A stretch of DNA of 64,000 bases. It comes from Massariosphaeria phaeospora (Eukaryota; Ascomycota; Dothideomycetes; Pleosporales). How positions within the stretch are numbered: the stretch's first letter is position 1; each line of letters opens with the position of its first letter. The stretch spans positions 496,001-560,000 of the forward strand of contig JAADJZ010000003.1 of NCBI GenBank assembly GCA_011032825.1, read 5' to 3'. The translations under genes were made by a program, and so were the position numbers. Shown here piece by piece: positions 42,691 to 55,300 of this stretch. Under the pieces are notes generated by a model. It did no database searches. It was not told where the DNA came from and worked only from the letters and a program-made list of their open reading frames with translations.

Positions 42691-45590
42691 TTATGAGGGC
42701 AGCCAGAACGAGAGCAGGAAGTGGCTGACGAGGCGCGACGTGTAGCGCGTCTGGTTGGCGGGCGAGATGCTGACGTTTTGGCGGAGTTGGAGGAAGTCGG
42801 CTGGAGGTTGCAAGCGTCAGTATGTATGCATTGATATATGTATGTCGAGTCTGGCAAGAACACCGCCAGACAGCCAAGAGTGTGAGAGATAGGTAAGGGA
42901 TGGTGGGAGGGGACTCACTGTTCTCCTTGACCAACTGCGCTACCTGCCGCACAAACATCACCGACGACTCATCGCCAAACCCCGCCTCTTTCTCCCAATC
43001 CAGCTCGGGCTCGCGCAGCGGATTGCACTTGCGGTTGTACTTCCAGCGGAAAATCATGCCGATGAACCCCATGCGCGCATCGATCTCGCGGCACGCAATA
43101 TCAGCCCGCGCCTGCGCATCGCGCGCGTCAAATCCCTCGGTCGTGCTCCTTGTCTGCATAACTAGATGGATGGTCTTCTGCTGGTCCTCGTGCGCCATGC
43201 ACATGCCGACGACGGCGACGAAGGCGGCGAGCCATTTGTCGCAGCCCTTGGACGACTTGAAGATCTGCTGCAGGGTGTTGAGGACCGCAGTCAGGATCTG
43301 GCGGTGCAGGCGCGAGAAGAAGTACTTGAGTTGGCGGTTGGTCATGCGCGGCGAGGTGAAGTTGGTGGTGTAGGCGTCGGCGCCGGCGAACGAGTGCATC
43401 ATGGAGAGGGACTGCAGTTTGGTGTCTTCGGCGATGGTGAGGGTGTGCGACATTATGAAGGTGACGACAATGAGGCGGAAGACCTCGTGGAGGAGTTTGG
43501 CCTGGGTGAAGTTAGACGAGACTGAATAGTAATATGTGTGGGGGACGTATGTGATACGTACCTCGTTGTCGTTCTTAGGTTTGACCCTTGTCAAGAGCTT
43601 GAAAAGCTTCTGCTGGAAGTCGTTGTCGTCTTCCATCCAACACAGTCTACCAAACGCATCGATGTGGTTGTCGACGATGTCGTTGATGTACTTGTCGTAC
43701 TTTTTCTCTTCGTTGTGGTTGATGTGCACCATCCCAAGAGCAGGACTGTTCTTCCGGACCTGGTATCGCGCGCGGGTGGCAGGATTCGTTTTGTATTGGA
43801 TCTGGTACAAAAGTTCAGTGCCCTTTGGCAGAAATTCATACACCTTGACCTGCATCCGGGGCATCCTGGCACCGCATGTTATGTATAGCGAGATTTCTGT
43901 ATTGCCCCACTGATGTATGTGTTGAGACACGAAGTGGGTGAGGTGCGCGTCTTCGTGCATCTGCGTTACGAGAGTCGGCAGGAACGACTGAGACAGTTCT
44001 ATGAGCTTGATGCGGGAGCATCCAAGTCCGCAGTCGGCATTGGGCCGTTGGGAGCGCTTCACACAACGGTCGCAAACGTCGCCGGGCCCGCACTGGGGTT
44101 AAATTAATCCAAATGTTCGAACTACCCCAAGGAAGAGGGAACTCCAAAGTCTCACCTTGTCTCTTTGCAGCACACAGTGCCAACACGCGACGATTTTGCG
44201 CATGTCGTGCGCAGCTTTGGCCACATTAGGATCCAAGTGAGTTCCAAGAGCTCTACCTCCGGGTCTACCAGAGCCTTTGCCAGTCGCTTGACGACTGTGT
44301 TCGGGCTCGGGGGAGGCATTGAAAGCGCCGTCTGGTCCAGCCACGGTTGACGAATATTCCGACTGCATGGGCGATTGGGGAGACGGTAGCTTGGCATCGA
44401 AGTGTTCATTGGGGAATCGGTCGAGCATCATGCCAGAGTCGGAGTTATAAGAAGAGAATATGCCATCCGAGCTACTGGGGCTAGGTGCGGAGGCCTGAGG
44501 GCTGCTCGGACCTTGGTACTGAAAGTGTATCTGTTTACCCATTGAAGATGTGACAGATGGAACGGGGTTCGTCTGTAAATTGGCATTGTAATGCTCTTTG
44601 AAAAATGAGTGTTGCTGGTTGTAATTGATGAAGTTCTGCGAGTCAGGAGACGGCGATGGGAGAGTTGGTATCAAATCAACTGGACTGGTGTTCAGTGCTT
44701 GATTGTGCATATTGTTATAGAATTGGGGTTGAGTGTTTCTAGGGATATTTGGTTGGGTTCCATGGAAGAATGTTGCATTGGCTGGCGGGCCAGTCGGGGA
44801 GATGACATAGTTGCCATTATTGTTCATCCAGTCGTCCACACCGAGACTTGGGAAAGTAGACGTCGGATCAGATATGGGGTCGAACATAGCCATGCCCGAG
44901 TGTGGAAGTACATTAGAATTCCGCAGAGGTGCTTCACCGGTCCACGGGTCTTGACGCGTTGGCTGATTCGTGTAGTTTTGCCCGTAGAAATGGTCGTAAG
45001 TCGACGCTGGCATGGCAGCTTGCTGTGGTTGACGTTGCACTTGGAATTGCGTTTGCAATTGGAGCGGGTACGACGCCAAAGATGCGTTTAAGGCTTCTTG
45101 CACGGCTTCAACCTATCAGCAGGAAATGTACAGAGTGAAGCCAAATCATACCTTGGTCGGTAAAAGTGCCTTGAGGAGTGAGGTGCATATCGTTATTCAT
45201 GGCCGGGATAGAATCATGCGATACTTGTGTAGTTATCATATTCCCATTGGAGTCTGAGTAGAAGTTGCGCATTTCCGGATCCAGCATGTCCACCTCAAAC
45301 GTCTCATTGTCAGGTGTGCTGATGGAATTAGGGGAATCGGATGAGCTGCCATACGCATCATTCCAAACCATATGTTCAGGGATTTGCTCTGGCAGTGGCT
45401 CCGGCTGTTGGGAAGGGTGTCGACTCCGCGACGGTGTGCTGAGGGGCCTTGGCGATAGTCCGGTATGGTTGACTAGGGATGTGGGCGTCTTGGACCGTTG
45501 GTGTTCATACTGGCCATGTGTAAACGTGGTAGATGGGAAGAAGACCTGGGCTGGCTCCTGGAATTGGTAGATTTGCGAGTAGGTGGTCAT
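42691..45590 (-). CDS. Large fungal protein with an internal Zn2Cys6-like cluster, 870 aa, five exons
   Basis: Minus-strand exons are 45590-45152, 45105-44156, 44092-43562, 43501-42919 and 42800-42691. Introns of 46, 63, 60 and 118 nt keep the frame (870 aa). The first 440 residues are low-complexity (Gln, Pro, Ser, Asn), like an activation region. At the exon 2/3 junction is ACWHCVLQRDKCGPGDVCDR, then CVKRSQRPNADCGLGC. This gives C-x2-C-x6-C-x5-C-x2-C-x10-C, close to the Zn2Cys6 rule, and it lies mid-protein rather than N-terminal. The C-terminal 400 residues look globular and helical (e.g. SFLPTLVTQMHEDAHL, QILTAVLNTLQQIF). I do not recognise the family. A DNA-binding regulator is likely but inferred. 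Intron 1 is the least certain. Intron 3 (43502-43561) is in frame and stop-free. Confidence 0.8.
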
Positions 45591-47289
45591 GGTGCGCCGG
45601 ACGGCTGTGGTCGCAGCGCGTGGGATTTAGGGAATTTACAAACTGCGCGCGCATCAATCGCCTTGCGAGCTGCCTTACGGGATGATACGCCAGCGCTCGA
45701 TCCACAGACTGGCAGCTCTTCACAACACTGTAGGAGAGCTCGTATCCGACCGGAATAGGCTGTGGAAGAGCGCGCTGACACGGCTGGTCCGGCCAGGGGA
45801 GAGAAGGACACCAGCTCGAGTCGAGGCAGTTAGAAGAAGACAGACTAGAGATCAGATGTCGAGCAGCTGAAAGAATGAGCAGCTCAGGCCGGGCGCAGTT
45901 GGGACTGGGAGTCGCACTGTTCTTGAGCGCAACACACACTCTGACCCCGCCGACCGGTGAGGAAGCCGGCAGCACATGCAGTGATTGGCCCAGCCGCATA
46001 CCTGCACAGCATCACGTCGCGCAGAAGAACAGACCAACACTGCACGAAGCCAAACATTTAAACACAGAGGCCCTCTGCAGAGCGAGTGGAGCTAGACATT
46101 ACCATTTGATACCTGCAAGCACTCTCCTTTGCTAGTTTTCCACCCTCCAGCTCTCGGAATCTGTCGACGAAGAGGAGGACGGATGCCTCAGGCACACCTC
46201 AGGCTTCGATAATCGACGACGATGCACTCCGCCACGCCCGCTAACCGCCATGCCCAATCACCCAGTGCACCTCAGATACCGTCCTTTGCAAAACAAATCA
46301 CACGACGCATGGCTGCGGAGAGGGAGGTGGAGCTGGCCTGGTGCTGCGGCTCTGCTGCGTTGACCGGTTTGAGAGAGGGAAGAATTTTCTCCCTGAGTGA
46401 TGACATGCGCTCGAGGCGCTCACGCCAAGGGTTTGCTCGGAGGGCGCTGTTGACGAGCGTGCTTGCTCCCATTCGAGCAGCGTTCGGCAGCCCGCAGTTA
46501 CGAGACGCAACGGCTACAGAATGCGGCGAGTCGGTCAGCGCCAACGCATACCTTGCCGGGAGTGCTGCGTTGTAGTGTGGTGTAGAGGCTCGAAAGGGGC
46601 CCTGGGCTACTTGTAGAGAAAACGTCACGAATGTCCCTCGTGGCATTCCCTCGACATCTTTGCTTACAAAGGCTCGCAGCCACGGGCACGTCTCAGACTC
46701 TCGAGGGCTGTGGCGGCGGTGTTTGGTGTCAGATTGCTGTGCGACTTGCTCGCTGAGTGGGCGGGCGCGTGCTGACCGCAACTTGTGGATTCTGCCTCGC
46801 TGGACGCCAAACTCGATGGCCTCGCCTTTGTGTTGAGGCCGTCTCATCAACCACGTGCAAAGGAGATGGCGACTTCAACTCTGGACAACATGAGCAGTCA
46901 GCAGCGAGAGGCAGCGGCGGTTGAGAGCCACGGCAGGAGCAGCACAGAGGGACCTTCCCGAGGTCGCCATGGTGTTGATGAGCAGCTCGCCCACTAAACC
47001 AAAAAGGTCCACGACTTTATTCCGGCTGGCCCTGACGCTGCCCTCTGCTGCCCCACCAGCCAATCAGCGGGCGACGCTCCCGTCGTCGGAGTGAACTTAC
47101 CCTCGCGGAGTTCAAGATAACTCACGAGCATCCTTCCTTCCGTTCGCGGCTTCGTGGTCGCGGTCACGGTTCTGGACGAGCACTTAAGGCGCCCTCCAAG
47201 GTTCTGATTCATCCTATGTGCACTGAACTGCATGCCATTGCATCGTCTTCGTTCTCGCTGCCACTGACGACCCGTTGCTGTTTGCAACG
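45591..47289. promoter_or_regulatory. Divergent intergenic region between two zinc-cluster genes, 1.7 kb
   Basis: Both neighbours start at its edges (45590 minus, 47290 plus). Open frames of 117-192 codons inside it overlap on both strands and show no domains. Confidence 0.45.
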
Positions 47290-49758
47290 ATGCTTCGTCG
47301 CAACGGAAAGCCTAGGTAAGTCGTAACCCCCAAAATCTCCCTCCGGCGCGTAGCCACTGTCCGTCGAGACCAGAGCTTATCAACGTCTAGGTCATGCGAA
47401 CCATGCCGAGTCTCGAAGATTCGGTGCGACCATGGGACGCCAACTTGCGACAAGTGCCAAGCTCGTGGCATTGTTGATCAAGTCAGCAATACCAAAGTAT
47501 CCTTTCTTTGCATCTGGTTATTGATGCTTGCAAACAGTGTTTCTATCATCCAGCGCCTATGACCAAACCAGCCGGAACGCCACGTAAACAGCCCGAACCT
47601 CGAAACCGTGTGGTGAAGTCAAAGTACCCCGAGACGCGTTCACTAGTACCGCGAGATCACGGGGTGCTCACGCCCCTCCACGCCAGCCCTACCACCAGCC
47701 TTCGGAATGATATCGGTGTCGCCGCCTCAAGCCCAGCTAACGGCTGGCCGACACCGCCGACACCCCCTGAATCGTCAACCAGAGCCACGCAGAACAGGTC
47801 CAACTCTGCCCCGAGTTTCTATCTCGGATCGACAAGCTATGCAAGCGTCTTTGCGGAGGAACAGCCTCTCCCAAACTCGCTACATGAACAACCTGCAGAG
47901 ACAATCCACGCAACGCCATCGGTATTGCCCAGCCGCGTAATAGGAAGCCGCCACTGTCAGATGGGAATCGGGCATTCCATCTTGTCGAAACTCTCTCCAT
48001 TTTCCTTAATCGAGAGACTGATTACCGACTACTTCGAGAACTTCAAGTTCAAGGCTTCATTGCTGGTAGGCCCGCTGGTCATGTCAGCTCTCCCACAGCT
48101 TCGCGTAGATCTTGAGCATCTTGCCGCACTGGACAACCCTAGCCCGGCATATGCGGAGATCACCAAGAACACTGCTCGTCCGCTCAAGGTTCCATCCACA
48201 ATGCTCGCCTCCACCTTTCACACCCTCTTCACTGGGCGGAATCTCAGATGGGAGACGCTGGGCCTGATGCTAATCGTGGCCGGGTCGAACGCCCAGTTCA
48301 CCTCTCCAGACGATCCCATGTTCACTCTAGACGACGGCAAGAAACTCGCTAGAGACGAGTTCATAGAAGACATGATCCATGCAAGCAACGACTGTATCAG
48401 TCTTTGCCAGGTGCATGGTGCTGTAAACGACATCATGGTTTGGATGATCTACAACAACATGATCGTAACAAGCAACTTCTATGGGGACAACTGTGTGTAT
48501 ACACTAACTACGCTGAGCCAAATTACCTAACATAAGCAGATCACGGAGTCTGGCGTCGAATGAGCGACTGCATATCCACGCTTTACGCCGAGGGCATACA
48601 TTGCGAACAGCCATCCGAGCCTTTTTTCCTTCGCGAGTCTCGAAGGAGAATCTACGCAGGAACCTACCGTAGTGATAAAACACTGGCGACGTTCTTCGGG
48701 CGACCGCCGATGATGGCACATCGGTACAGCGATCGCGGGCAGCCGCTAGACCTCGACGATAACATCATTGCGAGCGATGACCCTGAAGTCGTGAACGAGG
48801 CGCTTTCGAGACTGGATCACAACGGCTGGAACACCAACGGCGAGATCTGGTCGGCATCCTGGGTAAGACTGCGATGGCAGTTGTCTTGTTACAAGGAGCA
48901 GTTCCTCGACCAGTCTCTGGCCGGCCGCACGGGTGGAGACGTGGTGCACCAACTACAGTATGATCACTCCTCTAAGTTCATCGCTCAGTATTCGTAGTTG
49001 ACCAACCTGACAGAGAAATCTCCGTCGAATGTCGCAGGTGTTGGGAATCCTTCCCCGCCCATCTCCGCTATGATCTATACAACGAAGACGTCGTGTGGTC
49101 GACTCGTGATTCCGGCACCGCCCTCCGGATGATTTCCGCATACATCGAGTATCTACATATGGAATTCCAGTTCCAGCGCGTTTTACGCCGCCAAACCCAA
49201 CTTGCCGTCCCAGCGCTTCTCGAGACCTCCATGAAGCTACTCTCCACCGTGCTCGTTATAAACAAACAGCGTACCCAAGATTATGGTATTCGGCGCCACT
49301 TCCCCACAATCATCCTCTTCCATTGTCTCCCGGGCGCTGGCGTTCTGGCCCTCGAACTCCGAAGGTGTACGCTCGAGAACGTGCCCCTCCCGAGCACCGT
49401 GCGCCGCGCCGACCTCATACGGAATCTCTCAGTGCTTATATCGTGCCTGGAGTGGGTTATCCTGCCTGGCGATGGCAACCACAAGCTCTGCGGCGAGCTC
49501 AACAAAATGCTTGCTATGGTGCTTGACGAAGTACTAAATTACGAAGGTCCTAGTGTGAACGTCGAAGATCTAGACAGCTTCTTTGATATTCCGAGCCTTG
49601 AGGGCGTCGAGCCTATTCCCACGCAGAGCGAGGATTTTCTTGATTGGCTTGACAACGCCAACTGGGATAACCTCAATTGGAACACTACCGTATGTAGCCT
49701 CTATACTACATTTTCACTAAATAACAGTGCTAACTTCCATGCGTAGTGTATCTTTTAG
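47290..49758 (+). CDS. Zn2Cys6 transcription factor, 725 aa, six exons
   Basis: Exons are 47290-47315, 47391-47481, 47538-48492, 48540-48957, 49014-49689 and 49747-49758 (725 aa). All introns (75, 56, 47, 56 and 57 nt) are in register. The cluster begins ten residues in, SCEPCRVSKIRC, then DHGTPTCDKC and a Cys after eight residues. This is the exact C-x2-C-x6-C-x6-C-x2-C-x8-C of GAL4-type factors, split over exons 2 and 3. A Pro/Ser-rich linker leads to a long helical region (about 170-650) typical of fungal-specific regulator domains. The end is acidic with Trp-Leu motifs (EDFLDWLDNANWDNLNW), a plausible activation segment. If the last intron is retained, the protein ends 15 residues longer at 49746. 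Target genes are unknown. Confidence 0.87.
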
Positions 49759-50115
49759 ACCTTCTAGAGCTTTCACTTTTTGTACTATTTAGGCTGCAAC
49801 AGCAGCAAAGACATCTACAGGCGCCACAATACCAGGCAGGCGGCTGGGTGAATGGCGTTATTAGGTGGAATCAGCAATGGAGTTTACAAGCGCCACAGCG
49901 CAGGCAGATCGTCTGGGCATTACGACTTATTATAGATACCAACGTGCATACGGGGGAGTCACGCGAATCGAAATGCTTCAAGTAACCATCATCATGTTCT
50001 ATGCAACTACCGTGTGAACTCGCAAACTCCACCAAACACCATCAGGCCCGTATACCCAGAATCCAGCCAAGTTCCAGCCATCACTCCAATTCACCCTCTC
50101 TTCACCGAAACCCCC
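49759..50115. other. Intergenic, 357 bp
   Basis: Nothing recognisable was seen. It separates the convergent 3' ends of the Zn2Cys6 gene and the small PPPPY gene. Confidence 0.4.
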
Positions 50116-50372
50116 CTATCGCATGACCATATACGCTACGCGCGCGGCATCGCGCGACTCCTTCGCTGCGTACTTTGCATTCTGCGCCTGCGCTGCAGAT
50201 GCTGTCTGGGTTCGCTCCCGGTGGAAGATTTGCGCGAGGTTTTTCTTGATGCTGGTGCTGGTGGTGGCGGAGGTGGTGCTGTAGAGCGATTTGGTGTCGG
50301 ATTCGCTGGTGGTGTAGGGCGGGGGGGGCTGGTTGTTGTTGGCGTTGTTGTGGGTTGGGTGGTGGAGGACAT
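50116..50372 (-). pseudogene. Small PPPPY-motif protein gene with a frame break at a C8 run
   Basis: The best start (ATG at 50372, MSSTTQPTTTPTTTS) and the best body lie in different frames. The body reads QPPPPYTTSESDTKSLYS, then KKNLAQIFHRERTQTASAAQ and AAKESRDAARVAYMV, and stops at 50116. The two frames meet at a run of eight cytosines on the coding strand. A one-base length difference there would join them, so this is either a sequencing/assembly error or a real frameshift. It could also be an upstream intron I cannot see. The body has a PPxY-like element (possible WW-domain ligand) and a basic amphipathic helix. I do not know the family. Confidence 0.35.
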
Positions 50373-52365
50373 GGCGGTGGTTGGCTTGGTTTGGTTCGGT
50401 GGCGCTGATGTATGTTGTATATATACCGGTGGTGGTGGTGGTGTAAGAGTATCGAGTGCAATGCGGAGACTTGGTAGGCGGCTCGAGGAGATAGATAGAT
50501 GGATAGATGGATGGATGGATGAAATCAAACTGAGTTTTGTTTGATGTCTCGAAAGTCAAGGCAACCTGCGTTGCATTTATATATGCTACGTTCGACACGA
50601 CACGCGTACCAACGTTATGCCTACCACGCGTAGATCCTGCCCTCCGGAATGACTCCTCATTATCGGATATCAACACCTAGTCCATCACTTACTCAGACAT
50701 CCCTACTGTACACTACGCTACCGGTAGCCCTACACTGGTCCGCCGGTGAGTCTTACGCTGCACCACACCAAATGTGTAAACGCGCACGCGTAGCCGAGCA
50801 GCATGCTTGCTTGCGACGAATGCCGACCAGCCCCCAATTCCGCGTGGTGGCATGGATGCAGAGGACAAGGACGGCATTACTAATTGGTGTGCGGGATGGC
50901 AGCCTAGTCGAGCTGTGGGTTTACGGTGTTGGTGGGTGAGGTCGAGGATCTATGTCCGAGTGTGGTTCGGCGTTGAGGGGGTGGTTTTCGCCGTTCGGAG
51001 TAAAATGTGCATGGGTGATGTTGAGCGCCGATTGGCTAGCATAGGGATACGTACCTAGACTAGACGAGGAGTCAGAGAATGGGATGGGATTGTGGCATGA
51101 AAGCTTGGTGAGCTTGTTGTGAAGTTGTGGTAGTGGATGCTTGTGTTGTGGGTTGCACGCGCAATGTCTTCTTGACAATATTCAAGAAGTTCCACATCTT
51201 CGAGGAGACATATCTACTTCCTGTCGTGTCTAGCATAGTATGTCACGCCTCGATCGAGCTGACAGAGCTCAAGAGTTGTGTAATTGACTAGCTGGTCAGC
51301 AACGAGCGGTGTGAGTATCAGTCTGATGTGTGAGTCTGTTGCATTCTTCGGTCTGATTACGGGGCATCTCGCTTGTTGAGGCTGAAGGGCGGGGTGAAAA
51401 GGGCGGCAGGCTGAAGCTGGAGACGGCTGTTGCGTATGCTTTGCTCACGTTGCCGGGAGTTTGTGGATGCGCACATGCACCGAATGCTGCAGATAGTTTC
51501 GAGTAGGTAAGCGGAGCTTCACTGGGCTCTGTCAAATCCATGTTCAACGTCTCTTACCCTCAAAGACATCGGAAGCCGTACAAGTGCGCAGTGAGGCTGA
51601 CCAGGTGGTTTCTTTCTGGAATCCTTATTATTCCATCAGAGCCAAGGCGAGCAGGCGACATGATGGGTTTTTGTCTACTCTCTTCATCCGCCTATGTTAA
51701 CTTGTAACTTTGATAGCTAGTTATCGTCCGGGTCGGAGACGAAACATATCTGCATCGCTCCGGTAGATGCGAAGAGCCTATTAGTATACCCCCTTACGGA
51801 TCTTGCATTCGAGCCGGTAGCCGTGGTCTCTGTGTAAAATCAAGGGCTATAACCGCTGTCCAGAGGTCGCCGATTTCGCACACGAGAGGCTTGGTGTTGT
51901 TGGTGTTGGAGTGCAGCCGGCTGGCCACAGGCGTGGCCCCTGCACCACGTCAGGGAGGCGCACAAACTCGGCTCCTGGCGCACTCACCCGACGTCATCGC
52001 GTTGCTGGACAGCCCGATTGCATGGTCACGATGCCGCCGTTGGAGACGATTGCAGCCTTTTGCGGCAGGGAAAGGTGGGGAAACGCTCGAACCGTAACAC
52101 CCAAAACCTGCCTGCACGCGTTTCCAGGGTCCAGATACGTCAACCTGCACGGCGGGCACTGTGCCTGCATCCGCTTCCCAATGCACCCTCCAACTTCTGC
52201 GCTCTTGCTACCTGCTTCACCTTCGTTTGATGCATTCACACACTAGATTAATTACGACTTACGAGACACGATTCACGAATTGCTACTAGAGGAGGACTTC
52301 GAACGCCTCACACGAACCTAATCAACCTCACCGCCTGCGCTGACACCGCACGGCCGCACCTCAAC
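50373..52365. other. Intergenic, about 2.0 kb
   Basis: A GATA/GGAT repeat lies at about 50490-50520. Several frames of 60-176 codons occur on both strands with no domains. One minus frame (51296-51547) is proline/serine-rich but otherwise unsupported. The last 120 bp are leader of the C2-domain gene. Confidence 0.45.
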
Positions 52366-55300
52366 ATGTCTGGCGTCGAAGATGCGGAGACGTCTCGCAA
52401 AAGCCATAGGGATCCCTACACGCCGCATCACACAGTCCCAACCGTGCAGAAGTATCGCGAAGAGAAACAAGAGAGGGAAGACAAGTATGGATCGGCTGAA
52501 GGCAACCAGGATGAGCGAAGCAAGCTGGACCGACTGAAGGACGGATACACAACGATTCGTCATGGCAGAGAAGCCGTGAACCCAAATGAGAGCACCCAAC
52601 CATACAAGTCAGAGAACAAGAACCTCGCGCACGAGGATGAGATCGCCCCCGAGTTCACTGGGCAAGTCGGCCATTCGGAGGGCGATGGGGACCGGGACAA
52701 CAACCAGGAGGATGGCGGGGGTGGGCAGGATACAACCGAGGGCATGTTGAACGAGACAGACCCCAAGAAGGCGCGCAAGGCCATGAAGAAGTTCAATGCC
52801 GACGGCACAGAGCGACAGGTTACAGACCCCGTTACCCATCTACCTGTGAAAATCCACGACTTTACAACCAAGGAGATGAAGAGGACACCCCACAACGGCC
52901 CACCAGCCGGTTCTGAACACCAATCTGCGACAGGCGGGGCTGCCATGAACAAGAGCGAGCATGATCTCAACGAAGAGGCACAGGACGCTCAAGACGCACA
53001 CACGGTCATGGAAGCACTCTTCCCTCCGCCCGACTTCGAGGTGACACGGGAGGAGCTTACGGATGTGTATAAGAAAGCCATGACTGCAGGGTTGGGGATT
53101 GTTAGCGTCAGTTTGACTGCCGTTGTCGCTCTTTTCCAGTTCACGCGCAGCTCAACCGGCTGGTCAAGAGCCTTCTTCACGCTTGTTGAAATCGGTGTAA
53201 GCCTGGGCGTGTCTGCAGCAGTCATACTCGGTGTGCGCCAATGGACGGAAAACAAGATCCGTGGTGTTTGGGACACCGAGGTCTGGCATGCTGAGAGACA
53301 ACAAGGCAAGAAACTTGCAAAGAGCCAGACCGCCGAGAGTGCGCAGTGGCTGAATTCTCTGCTTGCCTCGATCTGGCCTCTGATTAATCCCGATCTATTT
53401 CTAAGCGTGTCTGATACACTTGAGGTGAGGCTTCCCTGCTCACTGATCTTGGTATTATCGCTAACAAGCATAGGATGTCATGCAAGCATCATTGCCCAAA
53501 ATGGTTCGCATGGTGAGCGTCGATGACATCGGTCAAGGTAGCGAGGCTTTGCGCATCCTAGGAGTACGGTGGTTGCCAACGGGTGCTGCTGCCAAATCCG
53601 TTTCTCAGGATGGACAACTCCAGTCCAATAACGAGGAAAAAAATGACCGATCTGTCCCTGGCGAGGGTGAAGTTCAGTCGGACTTGGATGACAAGAATCA
53701 AGACGATGAGGGCGAAGGTGAGAACATTGACCAGGGCATGGAAGCTGAGGAAGGTGACTTTGTCAATGTCGAAATCGCCTTTGCATACCGGCCTTCGACC
53801 GGAAGGAAGGGTATGAAGGAGCGTGCAAAGAACGCTCATTTGTACATGGCTTTTTACATGTTCGCAAACGTTAAACTCCGTAAGTTCGTCGTGCTCGGTC
53901 TGAGACACAAAGCTAACCGGTGTAGCTGTATGGGTCGAGCTTCACGGTATGGTCGGCACAATGCGTCTCCGGCTTCAGCTCACCCCCGACCCGCCGTTCT
54001 TCTCGCTTTGCACCCTCACGTTCCTCGGCCAGCCGAGAGTCGACCTTGCATGCATTCCACTCATCAAGAAAGGCCCGAATCTGATGGATCTTCCCCTCAT
54101 CTCGAGTTTTGTACAATCTTCGGTCGACGCTGCCATGGCCGAGTACGTGGCGCCGAAGTCTCTCACACTGGATCTCAAGGACATGCTCATGGGTGACGAT
54201 TTCAAGAAGGACACGAATGCCCGAGGTGTTTTGGCCATAACGATCAAACACGCTTCCGATTTCAAACAAGGCGACGCCGGCTTCGGTCCCTTCAAAGGCG
54301 GATCAGCGGACCCGTATGTGAGCGTAGGTTGGGCAAAATTCGGCAAACCTCTTTGGTCCACTCGTGTTTTGCAAGACAACATGGAACCTTATTGGAATGA
54401 GACCTGTTTTATTCTTGTCACGCCAGACGAGTTGAACGTGGATGAGAAGCTACGAATACAGATTTGGGACTCCGATCGAACAACTGCAGACGACGACCTT
54501 GGTCGAGTGGAAATGGATCTAAAGAAACTAATGAAGGACTCAGAGACAAATGGCAGAATGTCGAATCGTGAGGACAGCGTCAAGGCTCTCAAGGCAGGCG
54601 AGGGTATGCCAGGAAAACTGCAGTGGAGTGTCGGGTACTTTTCCAAGACGAGGATCACGGATGATCAGCTCACCGCACAAGAGGAAGATCCTGATGTCAA
54701 AGACATCGACCAACTCAAGGAGAAAGTCTACAGAGAGAGCGAGAAGAAGTTGCGGGAGGCGAGCAAAGATGAGACGGACGAAATTGAGCAACAAAAAGCT
54801 CAGGATTTGAAGGTAAGATTAGTGAAACACTGCCAATACAAAGCACTAACCTCTTCTTATAGGCCCGACAAGATCAACTTATCATCGCTTCGCCACCACC
54901 TCAGCAATATCCGTCGGGCATTCTCTCAGTCCAAATCCATCAAATTACAGGGCTTGAGCTAGAAGTCGTTAACAAGAATAAGGCGTCAAAGAAACAGTCG
55001 GGAGCCGATGAAGAGGAAGAGGGCGAAGACCTTCCGTCTTCTTATTGCACCATTATCATCAACCACCAGAAAGTGTTCAGGACAAGGACTAAACCCAAGA
55101 ACTCGAAGCCATTCTTCAACGCCGGCTGCGAACGCTTCGTCCCCGATTATCGTAATGCGGAAGTCCATATCGCAGTACGTGACTCGCGGGTCCACGAGGA
55201 CGATCCACTGCTTGGAATCATTCATCTCCCATTGGAAAAAATACTGAAAGAGCGTAGTCAGATCGACGGCAACTTCCCTCTCTCTGGAGGCGTTGGCTAC

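Noticed and set aside
46272..46850. 192-codon minus-strand frame between the zinc-cluster genes
   Set aside because: A plus-strand frame overlaps it and neither shows any domain, so chance is the simpler explanation.
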